From Selenomonadaceae bacterium (GTDB lineage Bacteria; Bacillota; Negativicutes; Selenomonadales; Selenomonadaceae), in contig JAFUTM010000028.1 in NCBI GenBank assembly GCA_017484235.1, positions 1 to 5,624 of the forward strand: a stretch of DNA of 5,624 nucleotides, read 5' to 3'. Below, piece by piece: positions 1-5,334 of this stretch. Both the position numbers and the translations under genes were made by a program. The notes beneath the pieces are model-generated. The model made no database searches. It saw only the letters and a list, made by a program, of their open reading frames with translations, and was not told where the DNA came from. The number at the start of each line of letters is the position of its first letter. Within the stretch, counting starts at the first letter, position 1.

Positions 1-827
1 ACTGTTGGCTCATCAAGAATTAAAAAATTTGCTCCACTGTTAATCAATTTTTCAAGTTCTGTCTTAGCCGCAGCGCCGGAATATACACGCGGCATATAAG
101 CTGTCTTAACTGAAGGCGAAAATTTAAATTCACCTTGAACTGGTATTCCTGCGCCGAAAACTTTTAACAATTTAGATTTGCCAACGCTGTTTTTACCGAC
201 TAAAGCTACTTTTTGACCGTGCAAAACAGTAAAACTGACTTTTTGGAATACTGTCTCGCCGTCAACAACTTTTAACAAATTCTCAGCATTTAAAACTTCT
301 TCTTCACTGATTAATGAATCAACTGTTGGCAAAACTATTTTTGATGCATTAGAGCTGCCGAGAGTTATAGTACGAGAACAGACCTTTTTTAAAAAATATC
401 TGTCGTTACTTGCAACAACAACTGTCAAAGAATCAGCGGTTTTCAGAATATCAATTAACCATTCAATTTCATCACTATCCAGATTTTTTGTCGGCTCATC
501 GAGAAGTAAAATCTTATCTTCACTTTTAACGGCATCAATGGTTTTGGTAATGGTCATCTTAAACTTTTCGGCCAGACTCATCTCCGCCATTTTCAGTTCT
601 GAAAAATTAGCATAGACATTTCTGCTGACAGGCACAATATGTCCGGTTACATTGACTTCGCCTGAATCAGTTGCGACACGTCCAGCAATTACGTCCAATA
701 ATGTAGTTTTGCCAGCACCTTCACCGCCAACTATGCCGATTTTTTCACCTTTATTTATGTGTAAATTGAAGTTTTCAAATATTAATCTCGTTCCTAAATT
801 CAGTGTTACATTTTTTAATTCTATCAA
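1..827 (-). CDS. ABC-F-like tandem ATPase, reduced (partial, C-terminus off the left edge)
   Basis: The gene is read leftward from TTG at 827-825, the codon right after an in-frame TAA, with GGGTGA about 6 nt upstream; 275 residues are visible. The first 50 residues are typical of an ABC-F ATPase (MIELKNV start, Walker A GGEGAGKTT at 34-42). Cassette 1 has Walker B LLLDEPT at 107-113 with catalytic Glu111 and an NLD D-loop (115-117). Cassette 2 has Walker A GKNSVGKS (211-218) and Walker B LILDEPT (269-275), where the window ends. Several expected residues are altered: the signature reads MSLAE (83-87) and YSGAA (249-253) instead of LSGGE, the Q-loop glutamines are absent (PVSRN, MPR), and the switch His is Asn141 (SNDRYF). 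Walker A Lys to Walker B Asp is only 70 and 55 residues, and the inter-cassette linker that in ABC-F proteins reaches towards the ribosomal tRNA site is nearly gone. Family ABC ATPase is secure. A translation-factor role is not supported; a regulatory or degenerate ATPase is possible. It lies 33 nt after the glucosaminidase gene and is probably cotranscribed. Confidence 0.85.
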   Translation of the reverse strand, partial: MIELKNVTLNLGTRLIFENFNLHINKGEKIGIVGGEGAGKTTLLDVIAGRVATDSGEVNVTGHIVPVSRNVYANFSELKMAEMSLAEKFKMTITKTIDAVKSEDKILLLDEPTKNLDSDEIEWLIDILKTADSLTVVVASNDRYFLKKVCSRTITLGSSNASKIVLPTVDSLISEEEVLNAENLLKVVDGETVFQKVSFTVLHGQKVALVGKNSVGKSKLLKVFGAGIPVQGEFKFSPSVKTAYMPRVYSGAAAKTELEKLINSGANFLILDEPT

Positions 828-860
828 TTATATTCACCCATCCAGGTCATAAATATTAGT

Positions 861-1763
861 TTATTGACTCAACATAGCTTTGAACATTGACATAATATCC
901 TGACCATAATAATAACCAGGAACGGCCCAGCGTCCATTTAAATCTTGCCACGTACTGAGAGTGCGACTGCCGTATGCTTGTCTGACGAGGCTGTAACGAG
1001 GATCAACTATTGGCAAGGTAGGTTTGCGTGTAGAAGTATAGGCGAGCAAATGCTGAATATGTGCACGCACTCCTATTTGCGGAGTGGAAAAATATGTGCC
1101 TCTGACGCCGCCACCTGTGGTGCCAAGTCCGCAATAATTATTCTGCTCAGGAACAACGTCGCCACCATAACGGAAGAAACCGGTTTCTTTCAACGCCTGC
1201 ATAAATGCAACGTCCGGTCTAATACCTTCACGTTCGCCTTCTTCGTAATAATAAGCAACGATTTCTTCAGCGGAAACTGCAATGTCAGGATTAGGATTAT
1301 TTCTCAGTAAATATCTGACGCATTGTCTCTGAGTCGCTATTGGAGTGCCCATTATTGAAGTATCATTAGTGGAAGTAGTTATTGGCACTTCCACATTTGG
1401 TGTATCCTGTACATCATATTCATATTGTGAATCGTAAGAAGCTTGACTATCATACGACTGATTTTCATATTGATTTCTAAGTTGTGCTTCACGCTGTCTT
1501 GAATTCCAGACAGCCTCTATTATATCTTGTGAAGAACTTGTATATTCTAATTGATCTTCATCAGTTATTCTTCCAGGTGTAAGATTGACAGTTTTACTAT
1601 GATTATCAGATGCACGGTTCATATGTACATTCGTTTCAACTTCTGGATCGTGTACTCTCTTTGCGTCTGTCGTTACCATAGGAACCGAAAATGTAAATGC
1701 GCCAAGCATCGCTATTGAAATTGCTTTTTTAATATTCATCTTAACTTTTTTGATTCTCTTCAA
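861..1763 (-). CDS. Secreted glucosaminidase-domain protein (GH73-like peptidoglycan hydrolase)
   Basis: A predicted exported N-acetylglucosaminidase of 300 residues that would cleave peptidoglycan glycan strands outside the membrane. The start is set at TTG 1763-1761 because AGGTGG lies 6 nt upstream; a longer frame from TTG 1778 would place that ribosome-binding site inside the gene. ATG at 1739 is the alternative. Residues 1-34 form a signal peptide: a Lys/Arg-rich start, hydrophobic AISIAMLGAFTFSVPMV, and probable cleavage after TTDA. Residues 35-137 are a polar, probably disordered spacer with two SYDSQ copies (103-107, 109-113). Residues 138-300 form the glucosaminidase domain: MGTPIAT, YYYEEGEREGIRPDVAFMQA, the probable catalytic Glu193 in LKETGFF, then GGDVVPEQNNYCGLGTTGGG, IGVRAHIQHLLAY, and the WQDLNGRWAVPGYYYGQDI ending. 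The family is clear from these motifs; bond specificity is inferred. No SH3, LysM or choline-binding anchor is seen, so cell-wall attachment is unexplained. Confidence 0.86.
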   Translation of the reverse strand: MKRIKKVKMNIKKAISIAMLGAFTFSVPMVTTDAKRVHDPEVETNVHMNRASDNHSKTVNLTPGRITDEDQLEYTSSSQDIIEAVWNSRQREAQLRNQYENQSYDSQASYDSQYEYDVQDTPNVEVPITTSTNDTSIMGTPIATQRQCVRYLLRNNPNPDIAVSAEEIVAYYYEEGEREGIRPDVAFMQALKETGFFRYGGDVVPEQNNYCGLGTTGGGVRGTYFSTPQIGVRAHIQHLLAYTSTRKPTLPIVDPRYSLVRQAYGSRTLSTWQDLNGRWAVPGYYYGQDIMSMFKAMLSQ

Positions 1764-1778
1764 TTTGTCCCACCTCAA
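1764..1778 (-). promoter_or_regulatory. Ribosome-binding site that sets the glucosaminidase start
   Basis: On the minus strand TTGAGGTGGGACAAA precedes TTG 1763. AGGTGG is a strong Shine-Dalgarno match 6 nt from that TTG, which argues against starting at the upstream TTG (1778-1776), because that codon overlaps the site itself. Confidence 0.65.
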
Positions 1779-1823
1779 AATAAAATTTCATACAAAATTC
1801 ATTTTATATCCAAAATATGTTAT

Positions 1824-1852
1824 ATTTTAATACATAAATTAAAATTTTGCAA
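1824..1852 (-). promoter_or_regulatory. Candidate promoter for the glucosaminidase/ABC transcript
   Basis: Read on the minus strand: TTGCAA (1852-1847), a 17-nt spacer, then TAAAAT (1829-1824), about 60 nt upstream of the glucosaminidase start. The spacing suits a sigma-70/sigma-A promoter. The surrounding DNA is so AT-rich that chance matches are likely, and no second line of evidence supports it. Confidence 0.35.
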
Positions 1853-1891
1853 ATAAATTTTGTTTATCGTCAAATTAAATAATTTTATCTG

Positions 1892-1920
1892 TTGACAATG
1901 TAAAATTTACATATTATTAT
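1892..1920 (+). promoter_or_regulatory. Promoter of the flavin reductase-rubrerythrin gene
   Basis: A perfect -35 TTGACA (1892-1897), a 17-nt spacer, and -10 TATTAT (1915-1920) predict a start near 1927 and a leader of about 42 nt before GTG 1969. TATAAT at 1922-1927 is a better -10 by sequence but lies 24 nt from the -35, too far to pair with it. The spacer holds a perfect palindrome and the -10 lies inside a second one, so this promoter is very likely regulated. Confidence 0.65.
1898..1912. promoter_or_regulatory. Perfect 15-bp palindrome, candidate operator 1
   Basis: ATGTAAA-A-TTTACAT is a perfect inverted repeat with 7-bp arms and one central base. It fills most of the spacer between the -35 and -10 of the rubrerythrin-fusion promoter, a position where a bound repressor would block RNA polymerase. 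The 7-1-7 layout is that of Fur/PerR-family boxes, but the half-site ATGTAAA is not the standard PerR half-site (TTATAAT), so the regulator is unassigned. Confidence 0.5.
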
Positions 1921-1930
1921 TTATAATAAT
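1913..1930. promoter_or_regulatory. Perfect 18-bp palindrome, candidate operator 2
   Basis: ATTATTAT-TT-ATAATAAT is a perfect inverted repeat with 8-bp arms. It covers the -10 hexamer and the predicted transcription start, and directly abuts the palindrome at 1898-1912. It contains one exact TTATAAT (1921-1927), the PerR half-site of Bacillus, but not in a full 7-1-7 PerR box. Only A and T are used, so a chance origin is less unlikely here than for the first palindrome. Confidence 0.4.
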
Positions 1931-1968
1931 CTAATTTAAGAGTATGATGTATGTTAGGAGGTATTTTT

Positions 1969-3156
1969 GTGGATAATACTGTTGTACAAAAGATTTCTTA
2001 TGGTTTATTCGTACTTACTGCAAATAAGGATGGCAAAGATAACGGCTGCATTATTAATACTGTAACACAGGTTACTGCTGAACCAAATCAAATTACGATT
2101 GCTGTCAATAAGTCAAACTACACTCACGATTTGATTGCTGAGACGAAAAAGTTTACGGTATCAATCATTAGTGAAGCTGCCAGTTTTGAACTGTTCAAAC
2201 GCTTTGGATTTCAAAGTGGACGCACTGCTGGCGTTGACAAATTTTTTGGCTTTGATAAAGTCACGCGCACTGCAAATGGCACATTAGCAATCACGCAGGG
2301 TACTAATTCTTACATATCGGCAAATGTCAAGCAGCAGATTGATGTCGGCACACATTCCGTATTTTTAGCTGATGTAGTAGATATGGAGATGATTAACTCC
2401 GTTCCGTCAGCTACCTATGCTTATTATCACGCACATATTAAACCAAAACCACAGCCAGTGGGCACAAATGCAAATGGCGAAACGATCTGGCGTTGTACTG
2501 TTTGCGGCTATGAATACGAAGGTGACGAGTTGCCAAAAGATTTCATGTGTCCAATCTGCAAGCATCCAGCTACTGACTTTGAAAAGGTCGTGACCCAATC
2601 ATCAACGAATGTAAATATCCGCAATAAATACGCTGGCACTAAGACGGAGAAAAATCTTTGGGAAGCTTTTGCCGGTGAATCACAGGCACGAAATAAATAT
2701 ACGTATTATGCTTCTGTCGCTAAAAAGAATGGGTATGAGCAAATTGCAGCGTTATTCCTCAAGACTGCGGAAAATGAAAAAGAACACGCAAAACTCTGGT
2801 TTAAGGCACTTGGCGAACTCGGTCAAACACCGGAAAATCTTCAGCACGCAGCTGACGGTGAGAATTTCGAGTGGACTGATATGTATGTACGTATGGCACG
2901 TGAAGCTGATGAAGAAGGCTTCCACGAATTAGCCGAACAGTTTAGAGGCGTCGCTGAAATTGAGAAACATCACGAAGAACGCTATCGCAAACTGCTTAAA
3001 AATGTTGAGATGCGCGAAGTCTTCAAGAAGAGCGGCGTAACCGTTTGGGAGTGCCGTAATTGCGGCCACATTGTAGTTGGCACTAAAGCACCGGAAACCT
3101 GCCCAGTTTGCTTACATTCTCAATCTTACTTTGAAGTCAACGCTGAAAACTATTAA
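1969..3156 (+). CDS. Flavin reductase-rubredoxin-rubrerythrin-rubredoxin fusion protein
   Basis: A predicted cytoplasmic peroxide (possibly oxygen) reductase of 395 residues, with an entire electron chain in one polypeptide. The start is GTG 1969, because AGGAGGT (1956-1962) lies 6 nt upstream; the in-frame ATG at 1951 would place that site inside the gene. Residues 1-155 are a flavin-reductase-like FMN-binding domain of the type in high-molecular-weight rubredoxin (SYGLFVLTA, GCIINTVTQV, N-x-S-N-YT). Residues 174-206 form a rubredoxin with CTVC (176-179) and CPIC (194-197). Residues 225-345 form the rubrerythrin four-helix di-iron domain, with Glu237 (AGES), Glu270 and His273 (EKEH), Glu298 and Glu301 (GENFEW), and Glu332 and His335 (EKHH) as likely ligands. 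Residues 359-390 form a second rubredoxin-like zinc-ribbon fold (CRNC 362-365, CPVC 378-381). All cysteines and iron ligands appear intact. By analogy with the separate families, electrons would pass NAD(P)H to FMN to rubredoxin to di-iron site to H2O2. The gene is monocistronic: its own promoter upstream, a terminator downstream. Confidence 0.93.
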   Translation: MDNTVVQKISYGLFVLTANKDGKDNGCIINTVTQVTAEPNQITIAVNKSNYTHDLIAETKKFTVSIISEAASFELFKRFGFQSGRTAGVDKFFGFDKVTRTANGTLAITQGTNSYISANVKQQIDVGTHSVFLADVVDMEMINSVPSATYAYYHAHIKPKPQPVGTNANGETIWRCTVCGYEYEGDELPKDFMCPICKHPATDFEKVVTQSSTNVNIRNKYAGTKTEKNLWEAFAGESQARNKYTYYASVAKKNGYEQIAALFLKTAENEKEHAKLWFKALGELGQTPENLQHAADGENFEWTDMYVRMAREADEEGFHELAEQFRGVAEIEKHHEERYRKLLKNVEMREVFKKSGVTVWECRNCGHIVVGTKAPETCPVCLHSQSYFEVNAENY

Positions 3157-3237
3157 TTATATATAAAAACAAATTATCGTTTACCTATAATTAGAATCCT
3201 CCGAATTTATTCGTGAGAAGGCGTTAAATAAGTTTAT

Positions 3238-3263
3238 AAGGTGGCTAATTGCCATCTTTTTTT
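3238..3263 (+). terminator. Rho-independent terminator after the rubrerythrin fusion
   Basis: AAGGTGGC (3238-3245), loop TAATT, GCCATCTT (3251-3258): an 8-bp stem with one G-T wobble, running directly into seven Ts (3257-3263). It lies about 80 nt after the stop codon, ends the fusion gene's transcript and insulates minC. Confidence 0.85.
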
Positions 3264-3294
3264 ATAAATAAAATTATTTGTGAAAAAAATATGT

Positions 3295-3342
3295 AAAAAT
3301 TTTTAAAAACACTGTACAAAATTTCTCTGATTAATGTATAAT
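3295..3342 (+). promoter_or_regulatory. Promoter of minC
   Basis: The -35 is TGTACA (3313-3318, 4 of 6 to consensus), then an 18-nt spacer and a perfect -10 TATAAT (3337-3342), giving a predicted start near 3349, about 30 nt before ATG 3381. Alternating A5-T5-A5 tracts (3295-3309) directly upstream of the -35 resemble an UP element that would contact the RNA polymerase alpha subunits. The preceding terminator supports an independent promoter here. Confidence 0.6.
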
Positions 3343-3380
3343 AGATTATGTAAAAAATATGAAAAATGGCGGTGAACCAA

Positions 3381-3998
3381 ATGAGTGAAGATATTGTTAA
3401 GATTAAAGGAATGAAAGCCGGATTGCAGCTTTCCTTTTCAAAAGATGCTAAATTTCCGGCAATAAAGTCTAACATTCTCGGCAAGCTCAACTCAGGCAAC
3501 AGCTTTTTTATTCGCGGCACAACGGTTTACATTCAAAAAGATACGCTGCCAAATGAACAGATTGAGGTATTGAAAAAAATCTTTCATCAAAATGGAATGC
3601 TCTTTAGTACCGAAATGCCTAAGCTAAAACCTAAAATTGAACCGAAGAAGCTGCCGCCTGAAGAAGATGTACAACAAATGATTGTAATAAATCGAACGGT
3701 GCGCGGCGGACAGGAAATTAAAACTAAAAGTTCGGTTTTAATTTGCGGCAACGTAAATCCTGGAGCCCAAATTATCGCAGGAGGCAGCATTGACATTCGC
3801 GGTACCTGCAGAGGTATCGTCCACGCAGGTGCTTTTGGCAATGCCAATGCATTTATCGTTGCAGATCAGTTGATGCCGCTGCAGATTCGCATTGCGGATT
3901 TAGTTGCACGTTCGCCAGATGTTATGGAAAAAGCAGAATCGCCTGAGCGTGCCTCAATTAAAGACGGACAGATTGTCATTGAACCTATCGCAAGATAA
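3381..3998 (+). CDS. minC: Septum site-determining protein MinC
   Basis: FtsZ-polymerisation inhibitor that, brought to the membrane by MinD, blocks Z-ring assembly near the poles. It is 205 residues, slightly shorter than E. coli MinC (231). ATG 3381 is chosen because GGCGGTGA (3368-3375) sits 5 nt before it; starting at ATG 3366 would overlap that site. Residues 1-80 are the N-terminal FtsZ-inhibiting domain (VKIKGMKAGLQLSF, LNSGNSFFIRGTTVYI). Residues 81-97 are a Lys/Pro-rich linker (KLKPKIEPKKLPPEED). Residues 99-205 form the C-terminal beta-helix that dimerises and binds MinD: RGGQ at 108-111, equivalent to the RSGQ MinD-binding motif of E. coli, then GNVNPGAQIIAGGSIDIRGTCRG, HAGAFGNANA and the IVIEPIAR end. 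It is the first gene of the min cluster, but 193 nt of non-coding DNA separate it from minD. Confidence 0.96.
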   Translation: MSEDIVKIKGMKAGLQLSFSKDAKFPAIKSNILGKLNSGNSFFIRGTTVYIQKDTLPNEQIEVLKKIFHQNGMLFSTEMPKLKPKIEPKKLPPEEDVQQMIVINRTVRGGQEIKTKSSVLICGNVNPGAQIIAGGSIDIRGTCRGIVHAGAFGNANAFIVADQLMPLQIRIADLVARSPDVMEKAESPERASIKDGQIVIEPIAR

Positions 3999-4001
3999 AT
4001 C

Positions 4002-4098
4002 TAATTATTAATTAGGAATGAGAAATTAGGAATTAGGAATTTTTAACTGCGTTTTACTAATTTCTCATTGGTAATTGTAAATTCTTAATTGTTAATTG
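4002..4098. repeat. Imperfect inverted-repeat element between minC and minD (MITE-like)
   Basis: A perfect 12-bp inverted repeat, ATGAGAAATTAG (4018-4029) and CTAATTTCTCAT (4057-4068), flanks a 27-nt centre. The outer parts also pair imperfectly: AATTATTAATTA (4003-4014) matches the complement of TAATTGTTAATT (4086-4097) at 10 of 12 positions. ATTAGGAAT occurs three times in the left half (4011-4019, 4025-4033, 4032-4040, the last two overlapping). Size, AT content, lack of coding capacity and hairpin potential resemble a small non-autonomous or REP-like element. No target-site duplication is obvious, so mobility is inference. It begins 4 nt after the minC stop and has no clear U-run, so it is not a convincing terminator. 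Confidence 0.55.
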
Positions 4099-4124
4099 AC
4101 AATGTATGTGTGTGGTAATATAAT
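4096..4124 (+). promoter_or_regulatory. Perfect-consensus promoter for minDE
   Basis: TTGACA (4096-4101), exactly 17 nt, TATAAT (4119-4124): both hexamers and the spacing match the sigma-70/sigma-A consensus. The predicted start near 4131 gives a leader of about 60 nt before minD. The first two bases of the -35 overlap the right end of the inverted-repeat element. Expression of minD and minE independent of minC is therefore expected. Confidence 0.75.
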
Positions 4125-4191
4125 TTGTCCATTGTTGAATATCTAAATTAACTTTCATTATAAGCTGAAATTAACGGAGGAATTAATAAAT

Positions 4192-4986
4192 ATGAGTCAA
4201 ATTATTGTTGTTACGTCCGGCAAAGGCGGTGTTGGCAAGACAACGACAACTGCCAATCTCGGCGTTGGTCTTGCAATGCGTAGGAATAAGGTTGCGCTTA
4301 TTGATACAGATACCGGCCTTCGCAATCTTGACCTTCTGCTCGGACTGGAAAATCGTATTATGTATGATTTAATTGACGTGACAAGCGGCCGTGTTCCTTA
4401 TAAAAAAGCACTCGTCCGTCATAAAAAATATGAAACCCTATACTTGCTGCCGACTTCACAGGTCAAAGATAAAACGGCGGTCAATCCAGATCAGCTCGTT
4501 GACCTCTGCAAAGAAATGGGCAAAGAATTTGATTATATCATACTGGATTGCCCAGCTGGCATTGAACAGGGCTTCAAGACGGCTATTGCCGCCGCTGAGT
4601 GTGCGATAATCGTCACTAATCCTGAAATTTCATCTGTACGTGACGCCGATAAAGTTATTGGTGAGCTTGGCCGTGCGGACAAAGAAAATGTTAAATTGAT
4701 TGTTACGAGAATTCGCCAGCATATGGTTGAAAAAGGTGATATGCTGGATATGACAGATATAAATGAAATACTTGCGATTGAATGTATTGGCCAAGTGCCT
4801 GAAGATGAGATGGTCGTTATGGCGACAAATCGCGGTGAACCGGTTATAACAATGGAAGGCTCAATCGCTGGTCAGGCTTATAAAAATATTGTAGGCAGAC
4901 TCTGCGGTGAAAATATTCCATTTTTGAAAGTGCCTAAAGAAGGTTTCTTTGCCAGACTAAAAAAATTGTTTAGTTTTATGTTTTGA
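4192..4986 (+). CDS. minD: Septum site-determining protein MinD
   Basis: Membrane-associated ATPase of the ParA/MinD family. The ATP-bound dimer binds membrane, recruits MinC and is released when MinE stimulates hydrolysis. It is 264 residues, close to the usual 260-270. The deviant Walker A GKGGVGKTT is at 10-18, with signature Lys11 and P-loop Lys16. Switch I is DTDTGLRNLDLLLGLE (38-53, Asp40 equivalent retained), switch II is LDCPAGIE (118-125), and TNPEISSVRDADKVIGEL is at 142-159. The C-terminal membrane-targeting helix GFFARLKKLFSFMF (251-264) has basic residues on one face and large hydrophobics on the other. All catalytic positions are intact. The ribosome-binding site GGAGG (4176-4180) lies 11 nt from the ATG, slightly long. 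minE follows after 15 nt, so the two are cotranscribed. Confidence 0.98.
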   Translation: MSQIIVVTSGKGGVGKTTTTANLGVGLAMRRNKVALIDTDTGLRNLDLLLGLENRIMYDLIDVTSGRVPYKKALVRHKKYETLYLLPTSQVKDKTAVNPDQLVDLCKEMGKEFDYIILDCPAGIEQGFKTAIAAAECAIIVTNPEISSVRDADKVIGELGRADKENVKLIVTRIRQHMVEKGDMLDMTDINEILAIECIGQVPEDEMVVMATNRGEPVITMEGSIAGQAYKNIVGRLCGENIPFLKVPKEGFFARLKKLFSFMF

Positions 4987-5001
4987 TTGGAGGGCGGAAA
5001 T

Positions 5002-5286
5002 ATGCTCGCTGATATGATTATGAAAATTTTTGGCAAAAATGAAAAACCGTCCGGACAAGTTGCTAAAGAACGGTTGCGCGTAGTACTCATTCACGACCGC
5101 GCCAGTGTTTCACCGGAGCTTATGGATCGACTTAAAAACGACATTATCCAGGTTATTTCTCATTATATGGAAGTCAATAAAAATGACATGGAAATTTCAC
5201 TCGCTAATGACGCCGACTCCGTCGCATTAGTCGCCAACATTCCTGTCAACAGTATGCGCCATAGACCTGCCAGATTTAAGGCATAA
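5002..5286 (+). CDS. minE: Cell division topological specificity factor MinE
   Basis: Stimulates MinD ATPase and displaces MinC from it, restricting division inhibition to the poles and driving Min dynamics. It is 94 residues (E. coli 88). ATG 5002 is chosen because GGAGGGCGG (4989-4997) lies immediately upstream; the in-frame TTG right after the minD stop would overlap that site. Residues 1-11 (MLADMIMKIFG) form the amphipathic membrane-binding start. Residues 20-33 (VAKERLRVVLIHDR) are the anti-MinCD segment that rearranges to contact MinD, equivalent to AKERLQ in E. coli. Residues 35-84 are the topological-specificity dimer domain (LMDRLKNDIIQVISHY, then VALVANIPV). The family is unmistakable and nothing is missing. 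It is the last gene of the minDE unit; no hairpin terminator is visible in the 48 nt before the next gene. Confidence 0.97.
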   Translation: MLADMIMKIFGKNEKPSGQVAKERLRVVLIHDRASVSPELMDRLKNDIIQVISHYMEVNKNDMEISLANDADSVALVANIPVNSMRHRPARFKA

Positions 5287-5297
5287 CAAACTACTTA

Positions 5298-5326
5298 TTG
5301 ATTCTAATTTTAACTTGTGATAAAAT
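5298..5326 (+). promoter_or_regulatory. Promoter of the gene at the right edge (extended -10)
   Basis: TTGATT (5298-5303), 17 nt, TAAAAT (5321-5326), with TGA at 5318-5320 forming an extended -10 (TGn). The predicted start is near 5333, only about two bases before ATG 5335, which would make the transcript effectively leaderless. Confidence 0.5.
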
Positions 5327-5334
5327 TTTGTATT

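Noticed and set aside
1..827. An antibiotic-resistance ABC-F protein
   Set aside because: The inter-cassette linker and signature motifs needed for ribosome protection are missing or altered, so a resistance role cannot be supported.
945..1310. A 121-codon plus-strand open frame
   Set aside because: It lies wholly inside the well-supported glucosaminidase gene on the other strand, and its translation has no recognisable domain.
1892..1927. TTGACA paired with TATAAT (1922-1927) as the promoter
   Set aside because: The spacer would be 24 nt, far outside the usual 16-18; TATTAT at 1915-1920 gives exactly 17.
3157..3365. A riboswitch or structured leader upstream of minC
   Set aside because: The hairpins here lie upstream of the minC promoter and belong to the preceding transcript. 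I recognise no conserved riboswitch core, and the minC leader itself is only about 30 nt.
4011..4040. Three ATTAGGAAT copies as a CRISPR-like or iteron array
   Set aside because: The copies are only 9 bp, two of them overlap, and there are no spacers of regular length. They are better explained as part of the inverted-repeat element.
4018..4068. Inverted repeat as the minC terminator
   Set aside because: The loop is 27 nt and the right arm is followed by TGGTAATTG rather than a T-run, so intrinsic termination is not supported.
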